Shown: one piece after another, positions 63,925-64,000 of the stretch
Position numbering within the stretch: the first letter of the stretch is position 1
Layout of the letters: each line of letters opens with the position of its first letter
NCBI GenBank assembly: GCA_932521025.1
Contig: OW051473.1
Coordinates: forward strand, 10,106,001 to 10,170,000
Reading direction: 5' to 3'
Source of the DNA: Oscheius onirici
Taxonomy: Eukaryota; Nematoda; Chromadorea; Rhabditida; Rhabditidae
Length of the DNA: 64,000 bases
Notes under the pieces: model-generated
Databases searched by the model: none
The model's input: only the letters and a program-made list of their open reading frames with translations
Told to the model about the DNA's origin: nothing
Made by a program: the position numbers and the translations under genes

Positions 63925-64000
63925 CAACGATCCCTCCGATGCTCGAGAAGTAGTCCGTTCCTTCTACAACAAACTGTACTTTTCACAAAACGCTGCCAGC
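63790..64000 (+). mobile_element. RTE-type retrotransposon fragment, continues beyond window
   Basis: A continuous plus frame reads LRKAKAEKCLCDALIQGKSL, then RNCLSQLNNS, TTVNDPSDAREVVRSFYNKL and YFSQNAAS to the window edge. This matches the segment just N-terminal of the RT domain in RTE/non-LTR elements (Lys-rich helix, then a D-P-x(n)-FY-x-x-L-F motif). It has no stop in the visible 210 bases. Its left edge coincides with the 38-bp inverted repeat. Confidence 0.7.

Overview
The window looks like nuclear DNA from a nematode. Three lines of evidence agree. Genes are compact and split by many 35-60 nt introns with TTTTCAG/TTTTAG acceptors. Most start codons sit 0-15 nt downstream of such an acceptor with no exon in front, as expected for spliced-leader trans-splicing. 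The gene content is nematode-typical: a cuticle collagen, a DUF229 protein, a CHK-kinase-like protein, CPI-type cystatins, a Gly/Tyr-rich secreted peptide, close matches to the known PKC-1 and CCDC85/PICC-1 families, and RTE-type retroelement pieces. The species cannot be named. All gene models were assembled by hand from splice signals, reading phase and protein similarity known from memory; no search was run.

Layout. 0.9-5.1 kb: a small PH-like protein, a cystine-knot hormone subunit of GPA2/FLR-2 type (minus) and a Gly/Met-rich secreted protein (minus). 5.9-8.4 kb: an acidic, possibly adaptin-binding protein and a convergent single-pass membrane protein. 9.5-13 kb: a PLA2-like secreted protein, then an SDR dehydrogenase (minus) whose last intron holds a FLYWCH-finger gene on the opposite strand. 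13.5-18.6 kb: a head-to-head pair of Kunitz paralogues, a Gly/Tyr-rich peptide and a first cystatin. 19.4-26.8 kb (all minus): a mucin-like membrane protein, a C2H2 finger protein, TFIIA large subunit and a CHK-like kinase. 27.8-31.7 kb: two tiny membrane proteins flanking a 446-bp foldback element, then two tandem cystatins. 33-38.8 kb: an MLK-type MAP3K with an SH3 domain. 39.9-42.7 kb: two more cystatin-like genes and an acidic protein. 42.9-48.5 kb: a cuticle collagen (minus) and CCDC85/PICC-1. 49.5-55.8 kb: novel PKC of the PKC-1 type (minus), with a complete DUF229 gene nested antisense in a 3-kb intron. 55.8-61.4 kb is gene-poor. 61.4-63.4 kb: a TAK1/MOM-4-like kinase (minus). The right edge enters an RTE element.

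Common themes. Secreted or cysteine-rich products are abundant: hormone, PLA2-like, Kunitz, five cystatin-type genes, mucin. Two MAP3K-type kinases (MLK, TAK1-like) and PKC give a signalling component. There are two antisense nested genes. Two retroelement pieces begin with the same kind of inverted-repeat foldback. No gene cluster with an obvious joint pathway is visible beyond the cystatin and Kunitz duplications. The most unusual items are the diverging cystatin set, the paired Kunitz domains that have lost the same disulfide, the PLA2-like protein lacking the canonical aspartate, the nested genes and the foldback-capped retroelement fragments.
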